Positions 40,277 to 49,087 of a DNA stretch of 64,000 bases are shown piece after piece (the stretch's first letter is position 1; each line of letters opens with the position of its first letter). The notes under the pieces are model-generated. The model had not been told where the DNA came from and made no database searches. It worked only from the letters and a program-made list of their open reading frames with translations. Source of the stretch: Methyloligella sp. GL2 (lineage in GTDB: Bacteria > Pseudomonadota > Alphaproteobacteria > Rhizobiales > Methyloligellaceae); assembly GCF_013341275.1 (NCBI RefSeq), contig NZ_CP054476.1:819501-883500 (forward strand), given 5' to 3'. The translations under genes were made by a program, and so were the position numbers.

Positions 40277-41830
40277 CTACCCCATCCGCGCCATGAGGTG
40301 ATCGCCGACCCGCATGGCGTTGGCGATGGCCGTGAGGGAGGGGTTCACCGCGCCGATGGAGCAAAAGAAGCTGGTATCCACCACATAGAGATTGTCGAGC
40401 TCGTGGGCCTTGCAGTCGGTGTCGAGCACGGAGCTTGCCGGATCGGTGCCGAAGCGGCAGGTGCCGGCCTGATGGGCGCAGCCGGCGATGGGGATGTCGG
40501 TCTTCATATAGGCATCGCGCGGGACCAGATGGCCGGGCCGCATGCCCATATCGCCGAGCATCGATTTCAGCTTGTCGTAAAGCTTCTGCCGCGGCACCTG
40601 ATTGTTGGGCGTGTAGCTCAAGGTGAGCTTGCCTTCCGCATCGACGGTGACGCGATTATCCGGATCGGGCAGGTCTTCGGTGGTGAGCCAGAAATCCACC
40701 GCATGCTCGGCGAGCTCGTCCAGCGCCATCTCCGGCACCAGCGCGGTCATCACCGGGCTTTGCGCCCGATACATCGCCCCTTGCGACTTGCCCATCATCT
40801 GGATGTTGCCGACGGGAAAGTCGAAGCCTTCCATGCCGAAATAGAAATCGTTCAGAGCCACGGTCTTCTGGAACATGGTCGGGTTGCGCTCCAGCGAGAA
40901 GGCGAGCACGGCCTGAGAGTTGTGGAACATGTAATGGCGGCCGACCTGGTCTGAGCCGTTGGCAAGGCCGTTCGGGTGCTTGTCGTTGGCGGAGGAGAGC
41001 AGCAGCTTGGCGCTGTTGGCCGCGCCGCAGGAGACGACGACGATATCGCCGCGGAAGGTTTCCGGCTCGCCGTTCACCTCCGCCTCGATCTCGGTGACGG
41101 TCTTGCCGCTGGCATCGGTGAGAAGCTTCAGCGCATGGGCGTTGCGCAGCAGCGTGACGTTGTCGAAGGTGACGGCGGGGCGCACGGCGCAGACCTCGGC
41201 GTCGGATTTGGCGTGCACCAGGCAAGGATAGCCGTCGCAGGTCTGGCAGCGGATGCAGGTGCTGTAGGCCATGTTCGCTTCATCGAGCTGAATGGCGCAT
41301 GGCGCGGGGAAGGGGTGATAGCCTTCCGCCTTCAGATTATCGAAGAGCTGCTGCATGCGCGGCTCGTTGGAGACCGGCGGGCAAGGGTAGGGCGTGCTGG
41401 CGGGGGGCTCGGTGGGATCGGTGCCCCGCTCGCCATGGACGAAATACATCTCCTCCGCCTTGCCGTAATAGGGCTCCAGCTCTTCATACTGAATAGGCCA
41501 TGCCGGCGAGATGCCGTCGTAATGCTGGCGTTCCCCGAAATCCTCCTTGCGCAGGCGGTAGAGCGCGGCGCCGTACATCTTGGTGGCGCCGCCGACGAAG
41601 TAATGCACCTGAGGCTGGAAGGCGTGGCCCTCGCGGTCGTACCAGGTCTCCGGCGAGATATAGCGGTTGTCGCCGAACACGGCGGTGGCGTCCCAGTTCT
41701 TGGCCTCGCGAGTCAGCCAGTCGCCGCGCTCCAGGATCAGAATGCTTTTGCCCGAGGGCGCCAGATGCCGAGCGAGCGTGCCGCCGCCGGCGCCCGAGCC
41801 GATGATGATGACGTCGTAATGCTTGTCCAT
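40277..41830 (-). CDS. GMC-type FAD oxidoreductase with cysteine cluster
   Basis: FAD-dependent sugar/alcohol dehydrogenase of the GMC family, 517 aa. The N-terminal motif is DVIIIGSGAGGGTLARHLA, the covalent/flavin loop region is HYFVGGATKMYGAALYRLR, and the C-terminal catalytic block is AHQAGTCRFGTDPASSVLD with CSIGAVNPSLTAIANAMRVG. A cluster C192-x2-C195-x2-C198-x4-C203 plus C214 lies mid-protein (STCIRCQTCDGYPC). Related bacterial glucose, gluconate and sorbose dehydrogenases carry such cysteines, and in some an Fe-S cluster relays electrons. It closes a minus-strand sugar-oxidation set with an SDR, aldose epimerase and SMP-30 lactonase. Confidence 0.88.
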   Translation of the reverse strand: MDKHYDVIIIGSGAGGGTLARHLAPSGKSILILERGDWLTREAKNWDATAVFGDNRYISPETWYDREGHAFQPQVHYFVGGATKMYGAALYRLRKEDFGERQHYDGISPAWPIQYEELEPYYGKAEEMYFVHGERGTDPTEPPASTPYPCPPVSNEPRMQQLFDNLKAEGYHPFPAPCAIQLDEANMAYSTCIRCQTCDGYPCLVHAKSDAEVCAVRPAVTFDNVTLLRNAHALKLLTDASGKTVTEIEAEVNGEPETFRGDIVVVSCGAANSAKLLLSSANDKHPNGLANGSDQVGRHYMFHNSQAVLAFSLERNPTMFQKTVALNDFYFGMEGFDFPVGNIQMMGKSQGAMYRAQSPVMTALVPEMALDELAEHAVDFWLTTEDLPDPDNRVTVDAEGKLTLSYTPNNQVPRQKLYDKLKSMLGDMGMRPGHLVPRDAYMKTDIPIAGCAHQAGTCRFGTDPASSVLDTDCKAHELDNLYVVDTSFFCSIGAVNPSLTAIANAMRVGDHLMARMG

Positions 41831-41909
41831 GACGGCTCCTTGCTGGCTCTCCGCTGGCTTATGAACCTGGTTCCGTTTCCATCCGCGCCCGTTCTCGGCC
41901 CGGCTATTT

Positions 41910-41999
41910 TGACCCCCACCCTGGCCCTCCCCCTTCTAGGGGGAGGGAATGGCACGGGCTGACTCTCCCCCCTAAAAGGGGGGAGCAGGAGGGGGGTCA
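41910..41999. repeat. palindromic intergenic repeat with two inner hairpins
   Basis: An outer inverted repeat, TGACCCCC (41910-41917) and GGGGGTCA (41992-41999), encloses two G/C-run hairpins. The first is CCCTCCCCC...GGGGGAGGG (41925-41947); the second is CTCCCCCC-TAAAA-GGGGGGAG (41965-41985). The element is about 90 bp, lies between two co-directional genes and looks like a REP/MITE-type dispersed repeat. No second copy was seen in this window. Confidence 0.75.
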
Positions 42000-42033
42000 G
42001 CTACGACCTCGACCTCCTTAAATCCGATCACAG

Positions 42034-42801
42034 CTACAGCCCGACGCTGCCCTGCATGATGCCGCCATCGGCGAAGACCGTAGTGGCGGTGAGGTAGGTC
42101 GCGCCGGGGCCGGCGAGGAAGGCGACGACATTGGCGATCTCCTCGGGCTTGGCCATGCGCCCCAGGGGGATCGCCGCGTCGAGCTTCTTCAGCAGTGCCG
42201 GGTCGTCCATCGTGGAGGTGTTGATCGGGGTCTCCACCGCGCCGGGGCCGACGCCGACCACCTGCACGCCGTGAGGGCCGAGCTCCACGCCTGCGGTGCG
42301 GGTCAGCATGCGCATGCCGCCCTTGGCGACGCAGTAGGGGGTGTTGCCGGGCATCGGCCAATCCTCATGCACCGAGGTGATGTTGATCACGCGGCCGCCG
42401 CCGCCCTGTTTGATCATCTGCTTGGCGGCGAGCTGGGTGCCGAAGAAGGCGCTCTTCATGTCGATCTCCATCACCTTCTCGTATTGCTCCTCGGTGGTGT
42501 CGAGGATCGAGGTGCGGGTCTCCACGCCGGCATTGTTGACCATGATGTCGAGACGGCCGAACTTCGCCACCGCGGTGTCGACCAGCTTCTGCAGATCGGC
42601 GATCTTGCTGACATCGGCTTCCACGCCGACCGCCTTCTCGCCATAGCTGGCGATCTCCTTCTCCAGTTCCTCGGTGGCTTCAGGGTTCACCACCCAATCG
42701 ATCACCACGCTGGCACCCTGACGGGCGAGGGCGCAGACGATCGCCTTGCCGATGCCGCTATTGCCGCCGGTGACGATGGCGACCTTGTTCTCCAAAGACA
42801 T
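42034..42801 (-). CDS. SDR-family oxidoreductase (glucose-1-dehydrogenase-like)
   Basis: Classical short-chain dehydrogenase, 255 aa. The cofactor motif is VTGGNSGIGKAIVCALARQG, the NNAG motif is in IMVNNAGVETRTSI, and the catalytic tetrad residues are in ITSVHEDWPMPGNTPYCVAKGG (Ser, Tyr, Lys). The C-terminal FLAGPGATYLTATTVFADGG is typical of glucose 1-dehydrogenases. Such enzymes oxidise glucose or related sugars with NAD(P). It lies between the aldose epimerase and the repeat-separated GMC gene on the minus strand. The neighbours (epimerase and lactonase) fit a sugar to lactone to acid route. Confidence 0.9.
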   Translation of the reverse strand: MSLENKVAIVTGGNSGIGKAIVCALARQGASVVIDWVVNPEATEELEKEIASYGEKAVGVEADVSKIADLQKLVDTAVAKFGRLDIMVNNAGVETRTSILDTTEEQYEKVMEIDMKSAFFGTQLAAKQMIKQGGGGRVINITSVHEDWPMPGNTPYCVAKGGMRMLTRTAGVELGPHGVQVVGVGPGAVETPINTSTMDDPALLKKLDAAIPLGRMAKPEEIANVVAFLAGPGATYLTATTVFADGGIMQGSVGL

Positions 42802-42868
42802 GATCCGTGACCTCCTTATTGCGCCCGTCCGTCTTTCTTCACGGCGGGCTTTCGGCCGAGCGAACCGC

Positions 42869-43945
42869 TCAGCCGGTGGTGAAGCGATACTCCGTGCTAC
42901 TGCGAAACGTTTCGTCCGGACGCAGCACGGTGGACGGAAATTCCGGCCGGTTCGGCGAATCCGGGAAATGCTGGGTCTCGAGACAGAACGCGGTGCGCGG
43001 CGCGTAAACCGCGCCGCCGGGCGAATGCAGCGTGCCGGTCAGATGATTGCCGGTGTAGAACTGCACGCCGGGCTGAGTGGTCTTCACCTCCAGCACGCGG
43101 CCGCTATCCGGTTCGTAAACGCGGGCAGCAAGCTGCGGTTCGCTCCGGTCTTCGAGGGTGAGGACGAAATTCTGGTCGTAGCCGAGAGCGGTCTCAAGCT
43201 GCGGATCGGGCTCGCCGATACGCGCGCCGATTTTCTGGGGTTTCCGGAAATCGAACGGCGTGCCGGCGACGGGCAGCATCTCGCCGGTGGGGATCTGGCG
43301 CTTGTCCGTCGGGGTAAAGCGCTCCGCGGCGATGGTCACCTCGTGGTCCAGCACGTCGCCGCATCCCGCGCCCTTCAGATTGAAATAGGTGTGATTGGTG
43401 AGGTTCAGCACGGTGGGGCGGTCGGTGGTGGCGCGATAGGCGATGCGCAGCGTATTGCCGCCGATCACGCTGTACGTCACCTCGACGGTCAGCGTGCCGG
43501 GAAAGCCCTGGTCGCCGTCGGGGCTGATATGGCGGAGGGTGAGATGGGGCTCCGGCGTCTCGCCCTGGCTCACCACCTGCCAGACCGCCTTGTTGAAGCC
43601 TATGCGTCCGCCATGCAGGCAATCGCCATCGTCGTTGTCGGAGAGCCGAAAGGTCTCGCCGTCGAGGCTGAAGGCGGCACCGGCGATGCGGTTGGCATAG
43701 CGGCCGACCAGGGCGCACAGATAAGCGTCCTGCTTGCGGTAGTCGTCGAGGCTGGCGAGGTCGAGCACCACATTGGCGCGGGTGCCGGTCCGGTCCGGCA
43801 CCTCCAGATACGCGATGGTGCCGCCATAGGTGAGGATATGGGCGACGAGGCCCGGCGCTTGCCCAAGAACATATCGTTCCACCGGCGTTCCATCCGGCAT
43901 CGTGCCGTCGCTTTTCACGCCTATCGCGTCTCGCGCTAGCTGCAT
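42869..43945 (-). CDS. aldose 1-epimerase (galactose mutarotase family)
   Basis: Interconverts alpha and beta anomers of aldoses, 358 aa. Active-site landmarks are the substrate arginine in GRYANRIAGAAFSLDG, the first histidine in DGDCLHGGRIGFNKAVW, the acid histidine in NLTNHTYFNLKGAG, and the late base Glu in FCLETQHFPDSPNRPEFPST. The ATG at 43945 overlaps the end of the SMP-30 gene by ten bases, which points to tight co-translation; a longer frame starts 21 codons earlier inside that gene. It would speed conversion of a sugar to the anomer used by the dehydrogenase. Confidence 0.92.
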   Translation of the reverse strand: MQLARDAIGVKSDGTMPDGTPVERYVLGQAPGLVAHILTYGGTIAYLEVPDRTGTRANVVLDLASLDDYRKQDAYLCALVGRYANRIAGAAFSLDGETFRLSDNDDGDCLHGGRIGFNKAVWQVVSQGETPEPHLTLRHISPDGDQGFPGTLTVEVTYSVIGGNTLRIAYRATTDRPTVLNLTNHTYFNLKGAGCGDVLDHEVTIAAERFTPTDKRQIPTGEMLPVAGTPFDFRKPQKIGARIGEPDPQLETALGYDQNFVLTLEDRSEPQLAARVYEPDSGRVLEVKTTQPGVQFYTGNHLTGTLHSPGGAVYAPRTAFCLETQHFPDSPNRPEFPSTVLRPDETFRSSTEYRFTTG

Positions 43946-44916
43946 GCGGCCCCGCGGGTTTGAAGCTGCGCCTGCCAGATGACGGTGTCGCAACAGATGA
44001 AGAGACAATCGCCCGCCGGGCCGCCGAAGGTGAAATTGGCGACGCCGGGGCTTACGATCTCGCCGAGCAGATCGCCGTTTGGCGTGAAGACTTGCACGCC
44101 GCTGCCTGACGAGGTGTAAACCCGGCCCGCCGTATCCAGCTTGATGCCGTCGGGCACGCCGGGGCTGACCACGGCGAAGAGGCGGCCGTGGCGCAGGTAC
44201 CGCCCGTTCTCCACGTCGAAGGCCCGGACGTGATGGGGCAAGGTGGGGAAGTAGGTGTCGGGCGCCTGGTTGGCGCCGGTATCGGTGATGTAGAGCACGC
44301 TCTCATCGGGCGAAAAGGCGAGCCCGTTGGGCTTGTTGAAATCGTCGGCGACGACGGCGGTCTCGCCGCTCGCCGGGTCATGGCGATAGACATAGGCGCC
44401 GGCTTGCGGGGGGCCTTTGAAGCCCTGCAGCTCGCCGTAGTTCGGATCGGTGAACCAGACCGTGCCGTCCGATTTCACCACCACATCGTTGGGCGAGTTG
44501 AATTGCAGACCGCGCCAATTCTCGACCACGGTCGAAAGAGCGCCGGTAGCAAGATCCATGCGGCTGATGCGGGCTGGGGTCTCCTCGAAGCCTTGCTCGC
44601 AGATAATCAGCGATCCGTCCGGCGCAAGCGTCATGCCGTTCGCCATGTTGGAGGGAAACTGCATGGTGGTCAGCGCGCCGGCCTGGAAGGGAAAGCTCAT
44701 CCCTTCGAGCTGCAGCCGCTTTATCGCGATGTTCTTCGGCCCCGGCTCGGGCACGGTGGTGAAATAGAGGGCGTGCTCGGCGGCGACATAGACCGGCCCT
44801 TCATGGGCATTGGTCTCGATCAGCGCGCAGCGGGAGGCGTGCGGACCGGCAACGTCATGAAATTCCTCGCGGAAGGCGGAAAATGTCGCCTTACCGTCAT
44901 GATCAAAATCAGCCAT
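43936..44916 (-). CDS. SMP-30/gluconolactonase family protein
   Basis: Six-bladed beta-propeller lactonase, 326 aa. Metal-ligand regions are the N-terminal ETNAHEGPVYVAAEHALYF (Glu), LQFNSPNDVVVKSDGTVWFT (Asn) and LAFSPDESVLYITDTGANQ (Asp), the usual calcium/zinc site of SMP-30/LRE enzymes. It would open the lactone made by the sugar dehydrogenases downstream (SDR and GMC). It is the first gene of the minus-strand operon; its promoter must be in the 243-bp region divergent from the terminal oxidase operon. Specific lactone unknown. Confidence 0.9.
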   Translation of the reverse strand: MADFDHDGKATFSAFREEFHDVAGPHASRCALIETNAHEGPVYVAAEHALYFTTVPEPGPKNIAIKRLQLEGMSFPFQAGALTTMQFPSNMANGMTLAPDGSLIICEQGFEETPARISRMDLATGALSTVVENWRGLQFNSPNDVVVKSDGTVWFTDPNYGELQGFKGPPQAGAYVYRHDPASGETAVVADDFNKPNGLAFSPDESVLYITDTGANQAPDTYFPTLPHHVRAFDVENGRYLRHGRLFAVVSPGVPDGIKLDTAGRVYTSSGSGVQVFTPNGDLLGEIVSPGVANFTFGGPAGDCLFICCDTVIWQAQLQTRGAACS

Positions 44917-45159
44917 CGCCTCTCACCTCAACGCAATCATAGTAAGGCGCGAGGTGTAAAATTGAACCTAACCCGGCCAATACTCTTGCAGGCGCGATAG
45001 GGGCGGACACGATTTCTTTCCCATCAAGTTGCGTTTTCGCGTTGGGAGACTGGAAATCATTGTTTCGTTTGGTACTCGCACGGTTTGCAAGAATCACGTT
45101 ACATCGGGGCATTACAAACCGAGCACACGACTGTTCAATCGACCTTGCAAGGCGTGATC

Positions 45160-46074
45160 GTGAACCGAACGCTCATCCGTCGATCGCAGAAGGTGGCGGT
45201 GGCCCTCAGCATAACGCTGCTGTGCGGTGGCTGTGGCATTCTGACGAGCCCCGATCTCAATCCGAAGGGGCCGATCGCGCACGCCGAACGCCAGCTGTTG
45301 TTCGATGCCTTGTCGGTGATGATGATCGTGATCGTGCCGGTCTTCATCATGGCGGCACTGTTCACCTGGCGCTATCGCGGCAGCAACGCCAAGGCGCGAT
45401 ACACCCCGAAATTCGATTTCTACTGGCCGCTGGAGTTCCTGGTCTGGGGCGCGCCGCTGGCCATCATCGTATGGCTTGGGGTGTTTCACCTGTGGCCCGG
45501 CACGCACCGGCTCGATCCCTATAAGCCGCTTCCCTCGGATGTGGCCCCGCTACAGGTCGAGGTGGTGGCGCAGGATTGGAAGTGGCTGTTCATCTATCCG
45601 GAACAGGACATCGCCGTGGTCAACGAGCTGGCGTTTCCGGTCAACACGCCGCTCAGCCTGAAGATCACCTCCGACACGGTGATGAACTCCCTGCTGATCC
45701 CATCGCTTGGCGGGCAGATCTACGCCATGGCGGGAATGCAGTCGCGGCTGCATCTCCTCGCCGACGAGGAGGGCGAATATTGGGGGCGCAACGTCCAATA
45801 TAGCGGCAAGGGATTCGCCGATCAGCAGTTCCACGCTATCGCCATGTCCAGGGACGATTTCGACGCCTGGGTGGCGAAGGCGAAGCAGTCTTCCGGCGCG
45901 CTCGATGCGGCCGCCTATCAGGCGCTCGCCAAGCCGAGCTCGAAAGTGCCGGTGACCTATTATTCCGGGGTCGAACCGGATCTGTTCGATTCCATCATCG
46001 CCAAATATGCCCATGGCCACGATCGCCTCGCCGCCGAGGCGGCCGAGGCCGGGCATGAGCCGGCGCAGCCGTGA
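45160..46074 (+). CDS. cyoA: cytochrome o ubiquinol oxidase subunit II (CyoA)
   Basis: Membrane-anchored subunit II of the bo3-type quinol oxidase, 304 aa. A lipoprotein signal (ALSITLLCGGC) is followed by two transmembrane helices (MMIVIVPVFIMAALFTWRY and EFLVWGAPLAIIVWLGVFHL) and a periplasmic cupredoxin-like domain lacking the Cu-A ligands, as in quinol oxidases. The motif VVAQDWKWLFIYPEQDIAVV is diagnostic. GTG 45160 with AAGG seven bases upstream is preferred; GTG 45154 and an ATG at 45085 are also in frame. It opens the cyoABCD operon; the oxidase pumps protons while reducing oxygen with ubiquinol. Confidence 0.95.
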   Translation: MNRTLIRRSQKVAVALSITLLCGGCGILTSPDLNPKGPIAHAERQLLFDALSVMMIVIVPVFIMAALFTWRYRGSNAKARYTPKFDFYWPLEFLVWGAPLAIIVWLGVFHLWPGTHRLDPYKPLPSDVAPLQVEVVAQDWKWLFIYPEQDIAVVNELAFPVNTPLSLKITSDTVMNSLLIPSLGGQIYAMAGMQSRLHLLADEEGEYWGRNVQYSGKGFADQQFHAIAMSRDDFDAWVAKAKQSSGALDAAAYQALAKPSSKVPVTYYSGVEPDLFDSIIAKYAHGHDRLAAEAAEAGHEPAQP

Positions 46075-46116
46075 ACGGGGGGCAGAGCCATCTTCGGTAG
46101 ACTGACCATAGACGCC

Positions 46117-48123
46117 TTGCCGTTCTATAGCGCGATCGCGGCCTCGGGTGCGGCGGTCACCGTGCTCGGTGGTGTGGCGGTGATGGCGGTGGTCACCTGG
46201 TTCCGCTTCTGGCCCAGCCTGTTCGGCGAGTGGCTCTCCAGCCTCGATCACAAGAAGATCGGCATCATGTACATCATCGTCGCCTTCATCATGCTGGCGC
46301 GCGGTTTTGTCGATGCGGCGATGATGCGGGCGCAGCAGGCCATCGCCTATAACAGCGACGGCTATCTGCCGCCGAGCCATTTCGACCAGATCTTCTCCTC
46401 CCACGGCACTATCATGATCTTCTTCATGGCGATGCCGTTCCTGACCGGGCTGTTCAATCTGATCGTGCCGCAGCAGATCGGCGCGCGCGACGTCGCCTTT
46501 CCGTTCATGAACTCGGTGAGCTTGTGGCTGACCTCGGCCGGCGCAGGTCTGGTGCTGATCTCACTGGTGATCGGGGTGTTCTCGACCGCCGGCTGGACCG
46601 GCTACCCGCCCTATTCGGAAACCCAGTACAGCCCCGATGTCGGCGTCGATTACTGGCTTTGGGCGGTGCTGGTCTCAGGTGTCGGCTCGACCATGGGCGG
46701 CATCAATTTTCTCGTCACCATTGTCAAATGCCGCGCGCCGGGCATGCATTTTCTGCGCATGCCGCTGTTCACCTGGACCGCGCTGATCACCAGCATCCTG
46801 ATGATCTTCGCCTTCCCGGCGCTGACCGTGGTCTGCTCCATGCTGGCGCTGGACCGCACGCTCGACTTCCATTTCTTCACCAATGGCGACGGCGGCAACA
46901 TGATGAACTACATCAACCTGTTCTGGTTGTGGGGGCATCCTGAGGTCTACATCCTGATCCTGCCGGCCTTCGGCGTGTTCTCCGAGGTGGTGGCGGTGTT
47001 CAGCCAGAAGCGGCTGTTCGCCTATATCTCGCTGGTGCTGGCGACCTCGGCGATCGGGCTGCTCTCGTTCTGTGTCTGGCTGCATCACTTCTTCACCATG
47101 GGCTCGAGCGAGACGGTGAACTCGTTCTTCGGCATCATGACCACGATCATCGCGGTGCCGACGGGGGTGAAGGTGTTCGACTGGCTGCTGACCATGTATC
47201 GCGGCCGGCTGATCTTCAAACCGCCGATGCTGTTCACCATCGGCTTTCTGGTGACCTTCGTGATCGGCGGGCTGACCGGCGTGCTGATGGCGATCCCGCC
47301 GGTCGACTACATGGTGCACAACACCACCTTCCTGATCGCCCATTTCCACAACATGATCATCCCCGGCGTGCTGTTCGGCTTCCTCGCCGGCTACATGTAC
47401 TGGTTCCCGAAAGCCTTCGGCTTCAAGCTGAACGAGTGGTGGGGCGCGGCCTCGTTCTGGTGCTGGATCATCGGCTTCTATCTCGCCTTCATGCCGCTTT
47501 ACGTGCTCGGGCTGATGGGTATGCCGCGGCGGATGGAGCATTACGATATCGCCGCCTGGCAGCCGCATCTGATCGTCGCGGCGATCGGCGCCTTCATCAT
47601 CTTTCTCGGCATCGTCTGCCTCGGCGTGCAGCTGGCCGTCAGCATCAGGGACCGGAAGCAATTGCTGGATCTGACCGGCGATCCCTGGAACGGGCGTACC
47701 TTGGAATGGCTCACCTCCTCGCCGGCGGCGCCGTATAATTTCGCGGTGCTGCCCAAGATCGAGGGAATCGACGCGTTCTGGCATTTGAAAGAGCACGGGC
47801 TCGCCTATAAGCGGCCGGCGAAATACGAGCCGATCGTGTTGCCGAAGAACAGCCTGATCGGCCTCTTCATCGGCGGTGCGGCCTTCGCCTTCGGCTTCGC
47901 CATGGTCTGGTATATCTGGTGGCTGGCGGTGTTGAGCCTTGCGGCGATCGCGGCGCTGATCGTGATCCGCGCTTCGGATGACGAGCCCGATTTCGTCATG
48001 CCGGCGAGCACGGTGCAGGCGATCGAGGATGAGCGTTTCGAGCAGCTGGCGAAGGCGCCGCGCAACGAGATGGAGGACGAGCCGGGCTTTGTCGGCTTTC
48101 CCGCACCGGAGGCCGCCAAATGA
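46117..48123 (+). CDS. cyoB: cytochrome o ubiquinol oxidase subunit I (CyoB)
   Basis: Catalytic heme-copper subunit, at least 668 aa, with about 15 membrane helices. The ligand histidines lie in FSSHGTIMIFF, WLWGHPEVYILILPAFGVFS (with the cross-linked Tyr), WLHHFFTM and LIAHFHNMIIPGVLFGF. The coordinates use the first canonical start (TTG 46117). The conserved family N-terminus, FGRLTIDALPF, however, is encoded upstream and the codon matching the initiator Met is ATC at 46090, with GGGGGG seven bases before it; see findings. The next gene overlaps by four bases. Confidence 0.95.
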   Translation: MPFYSAIAASGAAVTVLGGVAVMAVVTWFRFWPSLFGEWLSSLDHKKIGIMYIIVAFIMLARGFVDAAMMRAQQAIAYNSDGYLPPSHFDQIFSSHGTIMIFFMAMPFLTGLFNLIVPQQIGARDVAFPFMNSVSLWLTSAGAGLVLISLVIGVFSTAGWTGYPPYSETQYSPDVGVDYWLWAVLVSGVGSTMGGINFLVTIVKCRAPGMHFLRMPLFTWTALITSILMIFAFPALTVVCSMLALDRTLDFHFFTNGDGGNMMNYINLFWLWGHPEVYILILPAFGVFSEVVAVFSQKRLFAYISLVLATSAIGLLSFCVWLHHFFTMGSSETVNSFFGIMTTIIAVPTGVKVFDWLLTMYRGRLIFKPPMLFTIGFLVTFVIGGLTGVLMAIPPVDYMVHNTTFLIAHFHNMIIPGVLFGFLAGYMYWFPKAFGFKLNEWWGAASFWCWIIGFYLAFMPLYVLGLMGMPRRMEHYDIAAWQPHLIVAAIGAFIIFLGIVCLGVQLAVSIRDRKQLLDLTGDPWNGRTLEWLTSSPAAPYNFAVLPKIEGIDAFWHLKEHGLAYKRPAKYEPIVLPKNSLIGLFIGGAAFAFGFAMVWYIWWLAVLSLAAIAALIVIRASDDEPDFVMPASTVQAIEDERFEQLAKAPRNEMEDEPGFVGFPAPEAAK

Positions 48124-48731
48124 GCGCCGTTGCCGCCAATTTCACCGAGACGCCGATCCCGCCGGACGAGGCACGAGGCTACGAAGAGAAGGCGTTCGGC
48201 TTCTGGGTCTATCTGATGAGCGATGCGGTGATCTTCGCATTGCTGTTCGCCACCTATGTGGTGATGGTCGGCAATACGGCGGGCGGGCCGGACGGAGCCA
48301 CGCTGTTCAGCCTGACGCGGGCTTCGGGCGAGACGGCATTGCTGCTCACCAGCAGCATCACCTTCGGCATCGCCACGGTGGAGGCGGCACGCGGCCGCCG
48401 CGATATGGTGCTGATCTGGCTGCTGGTCACGGCGGCGCTGGGACTCGGCTTCCTGTTTTTGGAGTTCGGCGAGTTCAGCAGCATGATCTCCGAAGGTGCC
48501 GGCCCTCAGCGCAGCGGCTTCCTCTCCAGCTTCTTCACGCTGGTCGGCACCCATGGGCTGCATGTCAGCCTGGGGCTGTTCTGGCTGTTCGTGATGGTGG
48601 GGCAGATCGTGACCAAGGGGCTCACCGCGCCGGTCGCTTCGCGGCTGATGCGGCTCGGCCTGTTCTGGCATTTCCTGGACATCATCTGGGTCGCCATCTT
48701 CTCCATCGTCTACTTGCCGGGGTTACTCTAG
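48120..48731 (+). CDS. cyoC: cytochrome o ubiquinol oxidase subunit III (CyoC)
   Basis: Subunit III of the quinol oxidase, 203 aa, with five hydrophobic helices. Typical stretches are AFGFWVYLMSDAVIFALLFA, ETALLLTSSITFGIATVEAA, LVGTHGLHVSLGLFWLFVMV and GLFWHFLDIIWVAIFSIVYL, the last containing the conserved WHFLDIIW block. Its ATG overlaps the cyoB stop (ATGA) and its TAG is directly followed by the cyoD ATG. Confidence 0.95.
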   Translation: MSAVAANFTETPIPPDEARGYEEKAFGFWVYLMSDAVIFALLFATYVVMVGNTAGGPDGATLFSLTRASGETALLLTSSITFGIATVEAARGRRDMVLIWLLVTAALGLGFLFLEFGEFSSMISEGAGPQRSGFLSSFFTLVGTHGLHVSLGLFWLFVMVGQIVTKGLTAPVASRLMRLGLFWHFLDIIWVAIFSIVYLPGLL

Positions 48732-49049
48732 ATGGATGTGACAGGCCTTCCCTCCGAGACAAGCCTCAAGCCGTATCTGATCGGTTTCGTGCTGGCGGTG
48801 TTGCTCACGGCAATTCCGTTCGGCCTGGTGGCGGCCGGGGTGCTGGCGCCGAAACCTGCATTGCTGGTCATCGCCGGTCTCGCGGTGATCCAGATCCTGG
48901 TGCATCTGCATTTCTTCCTGCATATCGATTTCACCTCGACGCCCCGGGAGAATTTGATCGTGCTGGCATTCGCCGCCGTCCTCATCTTCCTGATGGTGGG
49001 CGGCAGCCTATGGATCATGTTCGACCTCAACTGGCGCATGATGGTTTGA
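48732..49049 (+). CDS. cyoD: cytochrome o ubiquinol oxidase subunit IV (CyoD)
   Basis: Small subunit IV of the quinol oxidase, 105 aa, with three membrane helices (YLIGFVLAVLLTAIPFGLVA, LVIAGLAVIQILVHLHFFLH and NLIVLAFAAVLIFLMVGGSL). The VHLHFFLHIDF motif is characteristic. It starts directly after the cyoC stop. No cyoE (heme O synthase) gene follows in this window, so heme O must come from elsewhere in the genome. Confidence 0.93.
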   Translation: MDVTGLPSETSLKPYLIGFVLAVLLTAIPFGLVAAGVLAPKPALLVIAGLAVIQILVHLHFFLHIDFTSTPRENLIVLAFAAVLIFLMVGGSLWIMFDLNWRMMV

Positions 49050-49087
49050 GGCGCGCCGGGCGATACGCGACTTAAAGGGGGATAGTC

